A stretch of 64,000 nucleotides of DNA from Moniliophthora roreri (GCA_001466705.2 LATX02000183.1:124001-188000); one strand, 5' to 3'; positions 23,314 to 35,932 are shown, counted from the stretch's first letter. A program made the numbers and translations. Notes: generated by a model from the letters alone, not told the origin.

Positions 23314-26300
23314 GTAAGTTTTTCGCAAAAAACACTGACAACTGTCAGAAACTGTTTTACAAAAAAGACCGATAACTAGACCGACAACTTTTTTCTTAGA
23401 AAAGAGACACATTTTAGTGACCATGTGAGAATACTTTAAAAGCATTATGTAAGCTATATATATTTCAACTTGCCTTAGCTGGGGCTATATAATGGTACTA
23501 AAAATAATGTTATCTGACATTATTTGATATAGTAATGCTGTAATATGCACTACTAGATACATACTGGACTATATTGGAGCATGCTGGAGAGGCTGTCATA
23601 TAGGTAATTTGGATCAGTATGTTCTGTTATATTATAGAATGCCTTTCCTGTGATTTTGAAAGCATAATTATGTTAAAAGTAGCACAATAAATAGGTAAAC
23701 AACCTGTATGTGCAGGATATAGTATTGATACTATTCATATGAATTTTCCTGATGACCAATCTTTCACCTTTATAGTCTTATATACTTATAAAGCCCATTC
23801 CTACTCTGAAATACAAATCCCTGATGATTTGGGTACAGTAATACTAGATCAATAGTCTGTATATGCAGAATATGGACATTTTAACTTTATGCAATCTGGT
23901 AGATGCCTTATGGTGGTTATATGGATGTCCTAAGGGGTGAATAATGCAGATTAAGTGTCCTAGTATATGGGAAAATAGATTTGGAAGCCAGTTCAATTGA
24001 GTATTGGTGTATATATGAGCAAAATACTGAAAAAACCTGAAATAGGATGATGGATGGTACTGTATGAGATCTATTGATGCTGGACCTTATCCCTCATAGC
24101 TGGGACATCCTCTATATGTCTATTTGTTGGGGACAGAAGCTTATAGATGTATTATTTTTTCCTGAATTACTATAGCCAAATTCGCTTTTTTTGAGATTTT
24201 AGTAGTACTACAGAACAGGCAATAATTTGGATGGGCTGAATCATGGTCAGAACTTCTCTATTGATGTACTGATGAGGACTATATACTTACCCAAGCATTC
24301 ACAGCACTCTAATATACTTTTTACAGAGCATAATTGTTGTACAAATAATTTAGCCAGTAATCATGGAATAGCTCCTCAGGAGATGATTACTGTACCAAGG
24401 TGACTTCAGATTCAAGTTCAGCAACCCAAAAAATGGTAGGGAGCAACCTCTGGGTATTTTAATAGCATCACATTCAATAGATGTCCAGAAACACTCAAGA
24501 AAATCACTTATATGTGGATATCTTCACAGGCAGTAATCTAGGCATCATGGAACCATTAAAATCAAGTTCAGAGTATTGAATAATATAGGAATAGACTCCA
24601 GGACCATCAGTATCCATGCAGTACACCTTATCTGTTCACAAAGAGCACTATACAACATGAATCCAATATAGGTATTCACAGTAGACCTAGCCCTTAAGAA
24701 AGGCATAGCACCACACATTATTTCATCTATACGACCACCACCTAGCCTTTAGAGGGGCCTAGCAGCAGGTATGATATCTCTTAATTAATATATGGAACCA
24801 CTTTAGCGGACCCAGACTCACTTTAGTTTGGGTTACACTCACCTGGAATTGGCCCCGCTGTGCTTTTTTTCAATAACATTCCCTACTGCCATTTGTGTTG
24901 CTGAATCAGAAATTATTCTCTGACAAGCTACTATTCATATGAATTTTCCTGATGACCAATCTTTCACCTTTATAGTCTTATATACTTATAAAACCCATTG
25001 GCACTCTGAGATGACCTTTCCCCATCAATTTTGGTACTATAATAAATAGGTAAATAGCCTGTACATGCAGAATATGGACATTTTAACTTTATGCAATCTG
25101 GTAGATGCCTTATGGTGGTTTTATGGATGTCCTAAGTGGTGAATAATGCAGATTAAGTGTCCTAGTATATGGGAAAATAGATTTGGAAGCCAGTTCAATT
25201 GAGTATTGGTGTATATATGAGCAAAATACTGAAAAAACCTGAAATAGGATGATGGATGGTACTGTATGGGATCTATTGATGCTGAACATTATCTCCCATA
25301 GCTNGGACTCATTTCCAATGTTATTTAATGCTCCAAATTCGATTCTGATGGTCCCATGAGGCCTGGATTACTGCCTGTGAAGATATCCACATACAAGTGG
25401 TTTTTTGAGGCTTTCTGAACACCCATTGAATATGATGCTATTGATATACCCCAAAGGTTGCTCCCTACCCTTTTTTGGGTTGCTGAACTCGAATCTGAAG
25501 TCGCCTTGGTACAGTAATCATCTCCTGAGGAGCTATTCCATGATTACTGGCTAAATTATTTGTACAACAATTATGCTCTGTAAAAAGTATATTAGAGTGC
25601 TGTGAATGCTTGGGTAAGTATATAGTCCTCATCAGTACATTAATAGAGAAGTTCTGACCACGCTTCAGCCCATCCAAATTATTGCCTGTTCTGTAGTACT
25701 ACTAAAATCTCAAAAAAAGCGAATTTGGCTATAGTAATTCAGGAAAAAATAATACATCTATAAGCTTCTGTCCCCAACAAATAGACATATAGAGGATGTC
25801 CCAGCTATGAGGGATAAGGTCCAGCATCAATAGATCTCATACAGTACCATCCATCATCCTATTTCAGGTTTNATAAAGGTGAAAGATTGGTCATCAGGAA
25901 AATTCATATGAATAGTATCAATACTATATCCTGCACATACAGGTTGTTTACCTATTTATTGTGCTACTTTTAACATAATTATGCTTTCAAAATCACAGGA
26001 AAGGCATTCTATAATATAACAGAACATACTGATCCAAATTACCTATATGACAGCCTCTCCAGCATGCTCCAATATAGTCCAGTATGTATCTAGTAGTGCA
26101 TATTACAGCATTACTATATCAAATAATGTCAGATAACATTATTTTTAGTACCATTATATAGCCCCAGCTAAGGCAAGTTGAAATATATATAGCTTACATA
26201 ATGCTTTTAAAGTATTCTCACATGGTCACTAAAATGTGTCTCTTTTCTAAGAAAAAAGTTGTCAGTCTAGTTATCGGTTTTTTTTGCAAAACAATTTCTG

Positions 26301-26330
26301 ACAGTTGTCGGTGTTTTTTGCCAAAAGGTA
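23314..26330. mobile_element. T element: long-TIR non-autonomous DNA transposon, contains two contig joins
   Basis: The left end (GTAAGTTTTTCGCAAAAAAC...) and right end (...GTTTTTTGCCAAAAG) are inverted repeats of about 460 bp (23314-23773 against 25873-26330). Inner blocks are also repeated: 24045-24560 returns inverted at 25337-25871, and 23735-24103 returns directly at 24931-25303. Ns at 25304 and 25872 lie exactly at such block edges, so the true length is uncertain. No transposase is visible. The left flank is family-D gag-pol, the right flank a family-G integrase, so the two ends may come from different insertions joined by the assembly. Confidence 0.65.
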
Positions 26331-27514
26331 CCTGCTACAGGTGGGACAGTTGCATACCATGTCAACAATTGAAGATAAACACCCACCCAACAAAGACACC
26401 CATTCAACCATTACAACACGCACCAAACTCCTTCCCTTTCCAGACATGTACAATGGATTTAATCACGGATCTTTCCGAATGTGATGGTATGGATTCTATC
26501 TTAGTCATGATGGACCACTCCTCTATGAAGGGGGTAATTTTTACACCATGCACGAAGAAATTGGATGCCACAGAGATAGCAGAATTGCTAATTCAACACC
26601 TGTACAAGAGATTTGGGCTTCCAGACCACATCATATCCAATCAAGACCCCAGATTTGCAGCAGAAGTCTTTTAAGAAATGGGAAAACAACTGTCAATCAA
26701 ACACTCCATGAGCACAGCTTTCCACCTGCAGACAGATGGAGAAACCGAACGGGTTAATCAAGAAATTGAAGTCTATCTTCACATCTTCTGCTCAAAGGAA
26801 CAGACGAAGTGGAAAGAATATCTCCCTCTGGCCAAATTTGCACATAACAACCGAACCCATTCAGTACTCAAGAATTCCCCATTCTTCATGATGATGGGAT
26901 ACCACCCATGAGCGATTCCAACAGTGTTTGAACAAACCAGCATTCTGTTGGTCGAGAAACGACTCCAAGAGCTGAAGAGAGTTAGAGAAGAAACTATGGG
27001 CTTATTGGAACTGGCACGGCAGAAGATGTTACGAAGAGAAAAGAGGGACCTAGAAACGTATAACATTGGTCAGAAGGTGTGGCTGGAAGGGAAGAACTTA
27101 ACTATAGGATACCCAACAAGGAAACTGGTGCCAAAAAGAGAAGGACCCTTCGAGATTCTCGAAGTTCTAGGTCCTGTCACCTATCGGCTGAAACTGCCAC
27201 ACCAATGGAAAATCCACCCTGTTTTCCATGCCGCCCTTCTTACACCATTTAAAGAAACTGAAGCTCATGGACCCAGTTTTATGGAACCACCCCCAGATCT
27301 GATAGAAGGATTCAAAGAGTACAAAGTAGAAGCGATTATGGGACATAGACCCAAGAAGTGACCCCGAGAATTCCTCGTGTTGTACACAGGGTACGACTTG
27401 TCGCACAACCGGTGGATCAAGACCGAAGGAATGGTCAACTGCTTAGACATCTATAAAGGATATATAAAGAAACATAAGCTGAAACTGAAAGACTCCATCC
27501 CCCTCGATACCTAA
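26331..27514 (+). pseudogene. Family-G Ty3 integrase to chromodomain, 5'-truncated
   Basis: Coding begins in the integrase zinc finger (SCIPCQQLKINTHPTKTP). It passes the core (TMDLITDLSE, HIISNQDPRF, DGETERVNQEIE) and the GPY/F region (KREGPFEILEVLGPVTYRL), and ends in a degenerate chromodomain (EFLVLYTGYDLSHNRWIKTE) with stop at 27512. The second catalytic Asp is Asn (SNQD for SDRD). Three internal stops (TAA for Gln near 26673, TGA for Arg near 26909 and 27359) are all C-to-T type. It is the same family as 37326-44294 and inactive. Confidence 0.85.
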
Positions 27515-27519
27515 ACACA

Positions 27520-28886
27520 ATGTCCAATGCAACTGCCTCCTCCTCTTCCTCTTCTGCTTCTGGCAGCCAGCCATCCAGAGGACTGAGCCCGGTTCCTACT
27601 GTGTCAGGAGAAGGACGCTACAGCAAAAATATCACCTACCAGCACAGACTCCATCCGAACCCCTACCAACTCTTGCACATCTTTAATTCCAGACAGTATG
27701 ACGACCAACTGCGAGCAGCCAGTGATCAGCACAACCAACTGGAACCCATAATCAAAAGCCTCTTTTTCTTATGGTCCCAACACCACCTATTTGAAAAAAT
27801 CATTGACAGCTGCAATCTCAAAATTGCCAACCAGGTGATGTATGCCTGCAACTATCACATCAGGTTAGAAGAGCCCATCACGGTACTGTCGCTATTTCCC
27901 TATCATCCACACTTGTCCATGCCGCCTTCTGCAGATCCCCGAGCACTGTTGGAGTACTCTGATCCCCTCTCCTTCAGTCTCGTTGACTGACTCGGACGAA
28001 GAACCGATGGGAACGGATACTCCCACCCCGATATCAACGACACCCAGAGCCTCATCACTTGGCTCACCTCCAAACCCTGAACTCTCGCCCAGACTCGCCC
28101 CTGCTCCCTGTGCGACCACCGAACCCCCCACTGACAATGCCCTCGTTTATCCTGACCCCACTCCCGATCCCGACGTCAAACCTAAGGTCAAGCCAACCGA
28201 TAACTCCCCTGCCAAAGACCCTACACCTTTGACCACCGCCAACCCCAGAAGTCTTCAGACACCTGAAGCATCGGTTCCTCCCCAAGGTTGATGTAATCCC
28301 TGTGGTTGGCGGGGCAGACCCATCCAACGAGGACAGGGAAAATCAAATCCTCTCAAATGACAAAGACCTACCGACGCTGAGCTTGAGGTCTCCAACTCTG
28401 CTCCTGACCCCCATGACTCTGCTTATCGACCACCTCTCTGCCCTGTGTGCAGATTGGAGCGCCATCTCACCAGGAATTGCCCACAGTACATGTGTCAGCG
28501 ATGCTTCACAACTCAACCTGGACATACATCTTCACACTGCTCTAACCAATGAAGGTCTCGCCGAATTGCATGTTGAGGGTCTGGTTCAAGTCCAGACTCT
28601 CTGCCGGATGATCGCAGTTATGACGATGAACCTTACAAGAATCTTGGAGGGGAATGCTGAAGAGTCCATCCATAACAGCAGAGGCGATGCAGATTTCCTG
28701 TTCATCGGAGCAGATCCGTGGAAGGTGCAGCGGTTTGAGGATCGGCCATCGGTGGATACATGGATGGCTATGGGTTGGCAACCAGAAGGAGATATACCGA
28801 CCACTCCAATGCTTCGGAGTGTCGATGAAATGCCTGATACGTCGTATGATTATGACATGGAGCTTTACGGTGATAGAGAGTCTTGA
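27520..28886 (+). pseudogene. Family-G second ORF downstream of pol, Pro-rich with paired zinc knuckles, frameshifted
   Basis: It begins six bases after the pol stop with a Ser-rich N-terminus, then QLLHIFNSRQYDDQLRAASD and LFEKIIDSCNLKIANQVMYA. A Pro/Asp-rich stretch follows in the next frame (27983-28291). About 28430-28545, in a further frame, come two Cys-rich fingers (CPVCRLERHLTRNC and MCQRCFTTQPGHTSSHC). The tail continues in another frame to about 28886. The full-length G element has a counterpart at 43195-43820. An extra ORF between pol and the 3' LTR is unusual for this group; a nucleic-acid-binding role is an inference from the fingers only. CpG content is higher here than in most of the repeat region. 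Confidence 0.6.
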
Positions 28887-28923
28887 AGTGGCAATATGGA
28901 GTTTTGCCTTAAATGGGGGGTAA

Positions 28924-29359
28924 TGTTACGTTTTTCTTACCCTGTCTCTATGCTTCTTTTTCTGATCAGACAAGTACACCTTCCCAGCACCCTTCTTCTT
29001 TATCATGTCTATGCTTCTCTTTACATCGGACTTATTACACATCCCCAGCACCCCTTTTCTTTATCAAAACATGTACTATATCCCGACTTCATCAGTATTT
29101 ATTATCATATCATTGTAGTTATTGGACATTGTATCACGTAGACTACATGACGCGGTTGTATGTATTTAAGTGCTCAAGCTAGGACACTAAATCCTCAGCT
29201 TGATCTAGTTAATCTATACCTGTGTCAACACCTCAGTCGAAGGAACTCTGAACTTTAGCATCTGCTAAATGAACTTGAACTTGAACTTGTAAGCTGCTTG
29301 CGAAGGGTCTTACCTTTCATAAGTAGTTGAGTTGGCATTGCTGTGCAAGTAACATAACA
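28924..29359 (+). repeat. 3' LTR of the truncated family-G element
   Basis: It runs TGTTACG... to ...AACATAACA (436 bp) and is preceded by the purine-rich AAATGGGGGGTAA, the polypurine tract that primes plus-strand synthesis. It contains the start-site block AGCTTGATCT near 29192 after TATTTAA near 29163. The 3' flank TCGTG matches the leader at 49225, so the host site was probably that leader. Confidence 0.85.
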
Positions 29360-29400
29360 TCGTGTTTTCATAGTAGAGGCATAGGTTTTTGAGCATCTTC
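29360..29400 (+). repeat. 41-bp leader segment shared with family C
   Basis: The same segment (GTGTTTTCATAGTAGAGGC ... TTTTTGAGCATCTTCA) occurs at about 48349-48388 and 49226-49266. At 49266 it leads straight into gag, here straight into the protease of the B element. This suggests that B and C share a leader and that B has lost its gag by deletion. Confidence 0.6.
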
Positions 29401-32400
29401 ACTGGTTCTTCCCATTGTTTTATAGACTCCGATTTTGTACAAATAAACTGCATTTCCACCAAAATGATTCCTCCTGTGTGACTCAAACTTCTAGACAGTT
29501 CAAATGGTATGCTTATCACTGAGATGGTCACTCTTCTGATCTGTTTCAGCCATGGAGAAGTTCTTCATCTGGATTTCTATGTCACCTGACTAGATTCAGA
29601 GTGCAATCTAGTGCTAGGATACAACTGGCTCACCCACTACAATCCATTGATTGACTGGGCTGAGGGCAGTATTACATTCCAGCACCTCAACACATCCTCT
29701 CCTCCCACTGCAGCTCTGCGACCTGCATTGGCTGAGTCTGACACCTCGTCAGACACTACACCACCCTCCATTTTGCCTAAACCTTATACGATGCTCCCCT
29801 CACCTACAAGGAAGCCACATAAGCCCTCCTGGCCATATGAACTGATCTACTCCTTATCTGAAACTTGTGCTGTGGAAGCACCCATCTCCATCATCTCTGC
29901 CACAGCATTCCTTCATGCCTGTAATGAGCCTGGTGTGCAGCAATTTACTCTCTATGCTATGGACCCAAGCACAGAGTCTTCTGGTAAGGCTGGCAACATT
30001 GAGCTGGTTGATATGTCCACCATCCCTACTCTCTATCACGAGTTCACACCCGTCTTTGATGAAGATCTTTCCTAGAAGCTTGCTGACCACCAAGAGTTCA
30101 ATCTGAAAATTGAACTTGAGAAAGGAGCTCAGCCACCTCTTGGCTGAGTTTACCCTCTCTCAGGCAACAAGCTGGCAGCTCTCCAAGAATTTCTAGACAA
30201 CAATCTCCACAGTGGATTCATCACCTCCTCAGGCTCTTCTTTCAGAGCACTGGCACTCTTTGTTAAGAAGAAATCTGGGGCCCTGCACCTGTGTGTGGAT
30301 TTCCGAGGTCTTAACAAGATCACCAAGAAGGATTGCTATCCTCTTCCTCTCATTTCCGACCTTCTCAATGCTCTGAGCAAGGCCAAAATCTATACCAAGC
30401 TTGATCTTCACCATGTGTACCATCTTGTATGAATTGCTGAAGGCAACGAGTGGAAAACTGCATTTTGGACCCCATACAGCTCTTATCAATAGAATGTCAT
30501 CCCCGAAGGACTTACCAATGCTTCTGCTGCTTTCCAGTGCTTCATCAATTCCATCTTCGCTGATCTCTTAGATGTCTGTGTTGTTATCTATCTCGATGAC
30601 ATTCTCATCTATTCCAAGAACATAGATGATCATGAGAAGCATGTTAAGGAAGTCCTCCGATGGTTGAAAAAACATGGCTTATACTGTAACCTGAAGAAGT
30701 GCAAGTTCCATGTATCCGAATGTGAATTCTTCAGCTTCATACTCTCACCCAATGGCTTCCACATGGCTGAAGACAAGGTCCAAGCTATTACTGACTGGCC
30801 CATTCCCTGAAAAATCAAAGACATCCAATCCTTCCTAGGTTTCTGTAACTTCTACCACTGGTTCATCTATGGCTACTCCAACACCACTATCCCTCTCACT
30901 CAACTCACTAGAAAGGACATCTGATGGAACTGGGGACCTGAGGCTCAAAAAGCATTTGAAGACCTTAAGGAAGCTTTCACCTGAGCACCAGTACTGACTC
31001 ACTGGGAATCTGACTGCCCAATCACAATTGAAACTGATGCATCTGACTATGCTATTGCTGCCATTCTTTCTATTACCCTTGCCAACAGCAAACTCCATCC
31101 CATCGCTTTCCTCTCTTGAACCCTTACTGGAGCTGAACTCAACTACGACATGCACAACAAGGAATTGCTTGCTATCTTTGAAGCATTCAAGCAGTAGCAT
31201 CACTACCTCGAAGGTGCTGCCAACCCAATTGACATTGTCACCAACCACAAGAACTTGGAATACTTCTTCACTACCAAGATTCTCACCTGATGACAGGTCC
31301 GATGGTTGGAGTACTTATCCACCTTCAACATGGTAATCCATTTTCAGCCAGGAAGGTTAGGTGCCAAGCCTGATGCCCTGACTAGATGCTGGGACATCTA
31401 CTCTAAAGAGGGAGATACCGGCTGCATGTCAGTCAATCCACAGAATCTTCAGCCAATCTTCACCAAAGAGCAACTCATCTCCCCACTTTGGGCAACCTAC
31501 CTAGAGGAACACATTCTCCAAGCAAGTGTGCTCATGGACATTGAGAAGCTCCATTCCAACATCTGAACTGCTCTTCTCTCTAACCCTGAGGCTGTTGCAG
31601 ACATGCAACATGTGCAGAAAGGTCACAACTGATGGACAATTGATGACTCTGGTCTCCTCCAACTAGACAACAGGATCTTTGTACCCTCAGCTGATGACCT
31701 CCACCTACAAGTCTGCAAGCATTATCACAACCATGTCCTTGCTGGTCACTTTGGCCAGAATTGTATGCTAGTGATCATTTGGCATTTATATACCTGGCCT
31801 CAGATCTGAGATTTCATCAAGGACTATGTTAGGTCATGCACTGACTGTGGCAGGAACAAGTCTTGTTGACATTGGCTGTATGGAATGCTCAAACCCTTAC
31901 CCATTCCAACCCAACTTTGGGATTCCATCTCTCTTGATTTCATTGAACAACTCCTAGATTCCAATGGTCACACATCTATCCTTGTCGTCATTGATTGTGT
32001 GTCCAAACAAGCTATCTTTATTCCTCTTCCAAAAAAAATCACCTCTGAAACTCTTGCATGACTTTTTGTTATCCATGTCTTCTCCAAGCATGGCGTTCTG
32101 AATTATGTTACCTCCAACCACAGATCCAAATTTGTCTCGTCTTTCAGCTGAAGCCTCAGACAAGCCTTGAACATGAAGTTGCACTCCACTTCTGGTTATC
32201 ACCCTGAAGCTGATGGACAGACCAAACAAGCAAATCAGACATTGGAACAGTATCTTAGAATGTACTGCACTTACCAGCAGGACAACTGGGATATCTTGCT
32301 ACCCCTTGCAGAGTTCACTTACAACAATGCTCCTAACACTTCCACAGGTATCTCTCCTTTCTTTGCCGATAAGGGATACCACCCAAACATCACAGTACAC

Positions 32401-33066
32401 CTGGAATACCATCTCACATCTCAGAAAGCTTGCAACTATATCAGCAACCTCGATGACATACACCAGTTCTTATGCAACGAGATCAAGGCTGCCCAGGACA
32501 CTTACAAAATCATGGCTGACAATCAATGAAAACCCACATCCAACTTCCAAGTTGGCCAACAAGTTTACATTCTAGCCAAGCACATTAAGACAACTCGGCC
32601 AATGAAGAAGCTTTCGGAGAAGTATTTAGGTCTGTATACAATCATTGCTCAACCAAGCTCTAATGCCTTCACCATCTGACTCTCTGACTACCTCTCTGGT
32701 ATACACCCCATTTCCCATGTATCCCAACTCAAACCCTTCCACCCTTCTGAAATACCTAACTGCACTGAACCACCACCACCTCCAGTCGAGATTGATGATA
32801 AAGGTGAACCTCATTATGAGATATCTGAGATCTTAGACTTGAAGTTGGATTAGCAGTGTAAGTGTCAGCTCTGGTATCTCGTAAAGTAGGCTGGCTATGA
32901 AGGTACAGACAAAGAAATCCAATGGGTTTCGGCTGAGGACTTAGACCTGGGTGAAGCACTTGACAATTTCCACTCTAACCCCTCAACCTGACATAAATCC
33001 GGCCCTCTTGACAAGCACAAGGCTGCCCTTGCACAATACTCAGCACTTTGGCTGGTCAAACCTTGA
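29401..33066 (+). pseudogene. B-type (Tf2-like) Ty3 pol: protease, RT, RNase H, integrase, chromodomain
   Basis: Domains in order: aspartic protease from GSSHCFIDSDFV to [18 protein letters not shown] with LHLCVDFRGLNKIT and VVIYLDDILIYSKN (YxDD as YLDD, about 30590); RNase H (CPITIETDASDYAIAAI); integrase zinc finger (HYHNHVLAGHFGQN, CTDCGRNKS) and core (WDSISLDFIEQL, HSTSGYHPEADGQTKQ); GPY/F; chromodomain (CQLWYLVKWAGYEGTDKE). About 25 internal stops are nearly all TGA at conserved Arg or TAG at conserved Trp. The second integrase Asp is Asn. Gag and 5' LTR are missing; the start joins a 41-bp leader remnant. In the family the encoded enzymes copy RNA to DNA and integrate it; this copy cannot. 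Confidence 0.9.
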
Positions 33067-33151
33067 GTCTTTCTTGCATCACACATCTTGTTCTCAATGC
33101 ACATAGCTAATTATTTGTATTTAAGTTTTTGCCAAAATAATTTTTTACAAT

Positions 33152-33898
33152 CACTATGTATGAGGTGTTCTTTTTATGCTATTAATACAAAAGAAATACA
33201 CTCAGAATACTGCTATATATTTGCTTCCAGACAACACTCAGAAAATTCTATTAGTTTCAAGTTGTCATCACATATTGAAAACAGCAAGCATACTCTGGAT
33301 TTTAATTTCCAGAAGAGTCTGTGTTTTTTTATTATTTTATGATAATGAAATTATAGAATTATCCTTTAATTTTCTAATTACAAATATACTAAATTTTCTG
33401 CCTTATAAAATAGTGAGAAAATATTTAGAAAATAAATATAAGATTTTGAATTTTATATTAAAGGAAACATGTTAAATACAAAAGGAAAACTATATGAAAA
33501 CTATCTAAAAACTGCTTCAAAATATAGTGTTTTCACATGATTTTCCTACTATTTTCCTAGTGTTTTCCTAGTGTTTTCTCTAACTTTCCCACAATAGAAA
33601 ATGTGGAATTTTTATCTTATCTTATCAGCATTTTCTGAGGATTTTCAACCAGAGAAAATTTAATGTTTTCTCAGTATGGAAATTATTCTAATATATTGTA
33701 TTATCTATTAATTCTCAGAATTTGAAAATTCCATATCCTTTGCTACTGAAAATTTAGTATTCTCCAGGCATATTCTTGTTGAGAGGACACAATTGAAATT
33801 TAGAATTTATAAATAGTTTTATAAAAATTCTCTTTGCAAGAAGATTAAGTGTTTTCTCAATCAGAAAACCATGTTAAAAGAACACCTCATATGTAGTG
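33152..33898 (+). mobile_element. CACTA-type non-autonomous element (747 bp), 3-bp duplication AAT
   Basis: Ends are CACTATGTATGAGGTGTTC and AACACCTCATATGTAGTG, with AAT on both sides (33149-33151 and 33899-33901). This is the cleanest full-length copy of the family. It lies in the 3' part of the B element, between the pol stop and the antisense ORF remnant. It has no transposase; the interior has many GAAAAC/GTTTTC motifs. Confidence 0.85.
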
Positions 33899-33970
33899 AA
33901 TACTCTACATCTGTCCATGTCCATGTTCATGGTCCAAGAAACAAGAAAATCAGCTGACCCGACATACCCT

Positions 33971-34197
33971 TTAGTCCTCTGGCTCAGTCACCGATGACTC
34001 TCCCCCACTCTCATCCCCTGAACCGTCCTCCAACTCCTCCATAGCCCTTTCTTTTCCCTTGTCCAGTCTCAGCTGTGGCTCCTCCTCCTCCCCTCCATCC
34101 GAGTGTGCTACATCCAAGACATCCAGCACCTGCACTGACCTATGACACAGAGTCTCGGCCTCCTTCTCCAGATGCTCCACTTGGCCAAAGAGCTTGT
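33971..34197 (-). pseudogene. Antisense ORF remnant downstream of B-type pol (coiled coil, acidic tail)
   Basis: A minus-strand frame enters from the R1 boundary at 34197 ([17 protein letters not shown]), continues with [19 protein letters not shown] and ends in an acidic tail SSVTEPED. The same tail, with about 209 bp deleted, is found downstream of the minus-strand B pol at about 14860-14885. It therefore belongs to the 3' region of B-type elements, on the strand opposite to pol. Its N-terminal part is lost at R1. Function unknown. Confidence 0.5.
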
Positions 34198-35920
34198 TAA
34201 TTTGTCTAAGATAATACTAGTGGAAAACTACCCAAAAGATAACCTCCAAAAGTTCTATCTCAAGTTATTGTGCAAGTGTGGATCGATGTGATCAGAGTTA
34301 CTGCACTTAGAATGCCAACAAAACTCTTAGCTAGGTTGATTCTCTCTTATTGAAGCAATCTACTTCAAAGTGTTCACCTCCAGAGGAGTATATATAGGTT
34401 TTAAAAGGGTTTATATTCAAACACACAAACACACACACAAGAACACAGTGCACAAAGCACAAAACACAAGAGCTACAGTCCCACCAAAAGACTCAGTAGC
34501 CAATATAGTCTGACCCTATAGAGTTCAAGACTTCTTTGAGACAACTACAGTACACAGCATACTGGAAAAGGTCCTAGACCAGTTTCTACAAAGAGCTTAA
34601 TCACAGGCCCAATTCCTTTGTTAAGACTCTAAGTGTGTCACAACCTGATACTCAACACAGGCCACACTCCAAAAGCCACCAGAACTTTTGGTGTAAAGTT
34701 ATCTCTTAGAAAAGTGCCAAGTGCACTAAAGATGTTATTCTTTGTCTCTTATGATGCAAGTTTGTTATCAGATTTCTATCTCTCTGGAGTCACTCAGGAC
34801 CAATCTCCAGGGCCTGAAGTGAGGAAGCAAAACTGGAATGGCACATGCAATTATACACCAAACAAACTCATCATGTATTCACAATCAGAGGGGGCAGAGT
34901 TACTTGAGTATATACAAATATCTAGCTGTCCTTATATATGGTCCAACGAATATATCTACAGAAAAATATAAATAATGTCTGATAATTCAGGAAATAATAA
35001 ATGAGTGACTGAAATGCTAAAAGAGGGAATATTCAGATGTCACAGAGTCTGGCCATTAGGGTATCCAACCATATCCACACAGGTATCCACTTTTCAGTGT
35101 TCTGGACTCTTAGATATTTGATTTTTCTCTCTTTTCTAGGTAGGTCTGGATGGACAGATGAGTCCATCCATTCCGCATTCTCTTTTCCAGCATCTGCACA
35201 GCCACCAATGTCCAGGTTTCAAAGCTTCCAAGGCTGGAACATACTGTTCCTGTTCCTGTCTCCTTTGATAATTTATTCTTGATCTTATCTAGCACTTCAC
35301 ATTCCTTAGATATCAATTATATGTCTTGTTGTATCTGTAGTCATGTAGCTACACTTGTTCTGAGGCTGTGTTGCCTCTTGTTAAGTAATTTCATCTATTT
35401 GCACCATGTTAGAACTCTTTATTAAGAGATTATCTGCTTTGATTCTGATCTGCATATTGAATTCCATTGTCTGATCATTCTGATTGTTCCTTTCCAAGTT
35501 GTCTCTGTTCTGATGTCTTCTCTAAGTACCTCTGTACTGTATAACTGCATGTTGCACTTTGCAGATGTCATAGAAAAGTGAATAAATTAAAAAATCCCAC
35601 TGATAGCACTTTGAGAGAGCTCAGTTAACTAGCCAACATGTTTGTATGGTCATAGTTAGGTTCCCTACAGGTTTCAGAAGTGATCTGCTTCAGATCTGAT
35701 ATATAGATAAGTCAGAATGTACAGCTTAGACACCTCTGTATAGTGTATCATATAGCTCTTTGTACTTTCTAACACACTGTAGCTTCTCTAAGGCAATGAC
35801 TAGCAGACTGGGCTCACTCTAGTCCTTATTACCCATTATCTGATGTCATATCAAAGTGTTCTGATTCAAAAGTAATGTAAATCAAATAAAATTGGGTCTT
35901 TTCTAGGTTTGCCATGTTAC
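34198..35920 (+). repeat. R1 interspersed repeat, copy f, longest uninterrupted (about 1.72 kb)
   Basis: It starts TAATTTGTCTAAGATAATAC and ends ...TTCTAGGTTTGCCATGTTA. It is non-coding, with blocks GAGGAGTATATATAGG, AGAACACAGTGCACAAAGCA and ACTGCATGTTGCACTTTGCAG in the order seen in other copies. It follows the B-type pol in the same orientation as copy d follows the minus-strand pol. Confidence 0.7.
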
Positions 35921-35932
35921 TGCTGATATCTA

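Noticed and set aside
23314..26330. T element as an introner-like element that creates introns (GTAAGT start, AG end)
   Set aside because: Only the insertion at 23314 has the donor in sense orientation. The copies at 3504 and 21514 lie antisense to their genes and offer no acceptor. Kept as an observation only.
30147..33000. TGA recoded as Arg or Trp in the elements
   Set aside because: Stops also include TAG and TAA at Trp and Gln. The host genes TCA17, SUP35, SLA1 and SEC7 use standard stops and have no internal TGA. Deamination explains the pattern better.
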